Origin: UBA2357 sp046295975
GTDB taxonomy: Bacteria; Pseudomonadota; Gammaproteobacteria; Burkholderiales; Rhodocyclaceae
Direction: 5' to 3'
DNA length: 64,000 nt
Assembly (NCBI GenBank): GCA_046295975.1
Contig: JBKBMG010000005.1
Location: 1-64,000, forward strand
This document shows, one piece after another, positions 62,225-64,000 of this stretch. Numbering within the stretch: position 1 is the stretch's first letter; each line of letters opens with the position of its first letter. The position numbers and the translations under genes are program-made. Below the pieces are notes generated by a model. The model did no database searches, was not told the DNA's origin, and was given only the letters and a program-made list of their open reading frames with translations.

Positions 62225-62845
62225 TCAGGTGCCGTCGGCGTCCCTGAGTTCGTCACGGGTATTGATGTTGCGGAAGGCTTCTTCCTGGTCGTCGAACTGC
62301 ACAGCGACGACGCGCAAGCTGGCGTACCAACGGTCGATCTTGCGACCGCCGCCGGCCAGAAAGTCGGCAAGATGGGGAAGCACGTCGCGACGGCACAGGC
62401 AGAACACCGGGTGGGCCTGGGCGAAGGTGTGGGCGACCGCGAGCTGGGCGTCATCGGCGATCAGGGCGGCGTGCAGGCGGCTGACCAGATCGGTGGGCAG
62501 GAATGGCGAGTCGCATGGCGCGGTGGCCACCAGCGGCGTGGTGGCGCGTGCCAGTGCGGCATGCAGGCCGGCAAGCGGACCGGCGAAGCCGGCGATGTCG
62601 TCGGGAAACACCGGATGACCGAAGGCGGCATAGCGTTCGGTGTTCTGGTTGGCATTGATGAGCAGGGCATCCACCTGGGGGCGCAACCGCTCGATCACCC
62701 AGTCCACCATCGGGCGTCCGCGCAGCGGCACCAGGCCCTTGTCCACGCCGCCCATGCGGCTGCCCTGGCCGCCGGCCAGAATGACGCCGGTGATCGGCGC
62801 GCGGGGCGCGGCGGGGTGCGGGTCGGGAGTGGGCAGATCAGTCAC
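62225..62845 (-). CDS. mobA: Molybdenum cofactor guanylyltransferase MobA
   Basis: This 206-residue enzyme adds GMP to molybdopterin. The nucleotide-binding motif ILAGGQGSRMGGVDKGL lies at the N-terminus, then APCDSPFLP. GTG 62845 is taken as the start; it overlaps the fdhD stop by 8 bases. No ATG precedes the LAGG motif in a better place. With mobB and fdhD it supplies the formate dehydrogenase cofactor. Confidence 0.93.
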   Translation of the reverse strand: MTDLPTPDPHPAAPRAPITGVILAGGQGSRMGGVDKGLVPLRGRPMVDWVIERLRPQVDALLINANQNTERYAAFGHPVFPDDIAGFAGPLAGLHAALARATTPLVATAPCDSPFLPTDLVSRLHAALIADDAQLAVAHTFAQAHPVFCLCRRDVLPHLADFLAGGGRKIDRWYASLRVVAVQFDDQEEAFRNINTRDELRDADGT

Positions 62846-63716
62846 GGGTGAAGCGCTCCTCGCCAGAGAACAACAGGTAGTGCTTGCCCTGGGCGCGGCC
62901 AATCATTGTCAGGCCGATGCGTCGGGCGATGTCCCAGCCCATCTGTGTCAGGCCGGAGCGTGACACGAGGAAGGGGATGCCCATCTGGGCGGTCTTGATG
63001 ACCATTTCCGAGGTCAGCCGGCCGGTAGTGTAGAACACCATGTCGCCCCCCTCCAGACTGTCCAGCCACATCTGTCCGGCAATGGCGTCGACGGCGTTGT
63101 GGCGGCCGACGTCCTCGACGAACATCAGCACCTCACAACCACCTGCCGCGTCCGGGCGGGCGAGCGCGCAACCATGGACCGCGCCGGCCTGCTTGTAGAT
63201 GGATTCGTGCACCCGCACCGCGTCCATCAGCGTGTACAGCGTGGACTGCGACAACCGCCGTTCCGCGGGCAGGCGCACCGCGTCGATCTCGTCCATGAGG
63301 CCGCCGAAAACCGTGCCCTGGCCGCAGCCGGTGGTCACGGTGCGCGACCCAAGGCGGGTGTCGGCGTCGCGCAGGCCGTTGCGGGTGACGACCGATACCG
63401 CGTTCACCTCCCAATCCACCTGCACGGATACGATCTCGTCGAGCGCGGAGACCAGCCGCTGGTTGCGCAGCCAGCCAATCGCCAGGGCTTCCGGCGCGGC
63501 GCCCAGGGTCATCAGCGTGACGATCTCGCGCTTGTCCACATACAGCGTCAACGGATGTTCGCCGGCGATCGAGGTGGCAACGGACTCGCCATGCTCGTTG
63601 ACCGCCGGAATGGTGACGGTCAGCGGCCGGCTCGCACGGCTGAGCAGCGGGCGCTGCGGGATGGGGTCGGGGGCAGGAGTATTCATGGCGCGCCGGGTGG
63701 GGGGTGGATCAGCCAT
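62838..63716 (-). CDS. fdhD: Formate dehydrogenase accessory sulfurtransferase FdhD
   Basis: This 292-residue protein passes sulfur from IscS to the bis-MGD cofactor. The family motif reads TTGCGQGTVFGG (Cys131), so only the first of the two cysteines of the usual CxxC is present. Later motifs are VHGCALA and FVEDVGRHNAVDAIAG. In E. coli the first Cys matters more. ATG 63686 is an alternative start; ATG 63716 has AGGGA upstream, partly inside a hairpin. Its substrate enzyme is encoded 23 kb away. Confidence 0.93.
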   Translation of the reverse strand: MADPPPTRRAMNTPAPDPIPQRPLLSRASRPLTVTIPAVNEHGESVATSIAGEHPLTLYVDKREIVTLMTLGAAPEALAIGWLRNQRLVSALDEIVSVQVDWEVNAVSVVTRNGLRDADTRLGSRTVTTGCGQGTVFGGLMDEIDAVRLPAERRLSQSTLYTLMDAVRVHESIYKQAGAVHGCALARPDAAGGCEVLMFVEDVGRHNAVDAIAGQMWLDSLEGGDMVFYTTGRLTSEMVIKTAQMGIPFLVSRSGLTQMGWDIARRIGLTMIGRAQGKHYLLFSGEERFTRD

Positions 63717-63728
63717 TGTAGCAACTGT

Positions 63729-63763
63729 CCCTGTGCGGACGGCGGTGCGCCGTCCGCACAGGG
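63729..63763. terminator. Perfect 16-bp hairpin upstream of fdhD
   Basis: CCCTGTGCGGACGGCG and CGCCGTCCGCACAGGG pair across a 3-base loop. It lies between the stop of the edge gene at 63777 and fdhD, on the same strand. No U tract follows. It may end the upstream transcript, and its last bases overlap the fdhD ribosome site. Confidence 0.65.
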
Positions 63764-63776
63764 CGTGGGGGGAGGG

Positions 63777-64000
63777 TCAATGCAGGATGTGGTTCACGTC
63801 TGCGACGATGGGGGCGAGGGCGGCCTCGATGCGCTGGCGTTGCTGGCGGTTGATCAGCGCGCCGAGGGTGCTCTGGAAGCGTTCCCCCTGAACGCCGGAC
63901 ACGATGTACTGCCAGCGGTAGGCGCGCAACACCGTGGCGCGGATGCGGGCGGACTCCTCCGGTGAGAAGCCGCGGGTGTTCACCGCCACGAAGTAGTCGG
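63777..64000 (-). CDS. C-terminal fragment of an unrecognised protein
   Basis: The gene runs off the right edge; about 73 residues remain (DYFVAVNTRGFSPEESARI, then VLRAYRWQYIVSGVQ and LGALINRQQRQRIEAAL, ending ADVNHILH). It looks helical and soluble, with a Trp/Tyr-rich segment. I do not recognise the family. A strong hairpin follows its stop. Confidence 0.55.
   Translation of the reverse strand, partial: DYFVAVNTRGFSPEESARIRATVLRAYRWQYIVSGVQGERFQSTLGALINRQQRQRIEAALAPIVADVNHILH

Noticed and set aside
1..64000. CRISPR arrays, tRNA or rRNA genes, insertion sequences, prophage
   Set aside because: I saw no regularly spaced repeats, cloverleaf sequences, transposase or integrase genes, or terminal inverted repeats with target duplications.

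Overview
The window is high-GC DNA from a betaproteobacterium. It most resembles Rhodocyclales/Zoogloeaceae (Azoarcus, Aromatoleum, Thauera). That placement is inferred from gene content and order (topB, smg, dprA, LysM protein, def, fmt, htpX; a membrane formate dehydrogenase with DUF3305/DUF3306; many energy-taxis receptors), not from a database match. I found no rRNA, tRNA, CRISPR array, phage or insertion sequence. Two 10-base N runs (20002-20011 and 45784-45793) mark scaffold joins.

Layout. 1-13.5 kb: the start of a VgrG (T6SS spike), a PPOX flavoprotein, a cysteine hydrolase, a double-length UvrA, a cytochrome b561/c-prime pair, a chemoreceptor with a heme-c motif in its sensor domain, a DegQ/DegP protease and OxyR. 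13.5-30.8 kb: Dps, a rubredoxin-reductase-like flavoprotein, topB-smg-dprA-LysM on the minus strand, def-fmt-htpX on the plus strand, a histidine kinase with a sigma-54 response regulator, mobB, a Rieske-like Tat protein with an altered ligand set, an ankyrin protein and Mrp. 31.2-42.3 kb: a respiratory formate dehydrogenase operon read from a clear sigma-54 promoter, with its likely activator divergent. fdhD and mobA, needed for the same enzyme, lie at 62.2-63.7 kb and mobB at 27.6 kb.

42.3-48.7 kb is an amino-acid module: aspartase, asparaginase, an Asp/Glu racemase and a Na+:alanine/glycine symporter. The symporter is divergent from an HTH regulator, and an array of inverted repeats lies between them. 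Together these genes could take asparagine or D/L-aspartate to fumarate.

48.7-62.2 kb is a dense signalling island on the minus strand: a BdlA-like double-PAS receptor, a PAS-GGDEF-EAL protein, an unrecognised protein, a small Ras-like GTPase, three Roadblock/LC7-type proteins, an HD-GYP phosphodiesterase, an Aer-like receptor, and a hybrid histidine kinase with an ANTAR-type response regulator. The GTPase/Roadblock set sits between c-di-GMP-making and c-di-GMP-degrading enzymes and resembles MglA/MglB or the actinobacterial conservons. An identical 19-bp element lies upstream of three transcription units in this island. This is the best candidate for an undescribed system.

The scaffold join at 45784 appears to be an assembly artefact: the 162 bases to its right are a corrupted copy of the 162 bases to its left at a constant offset.
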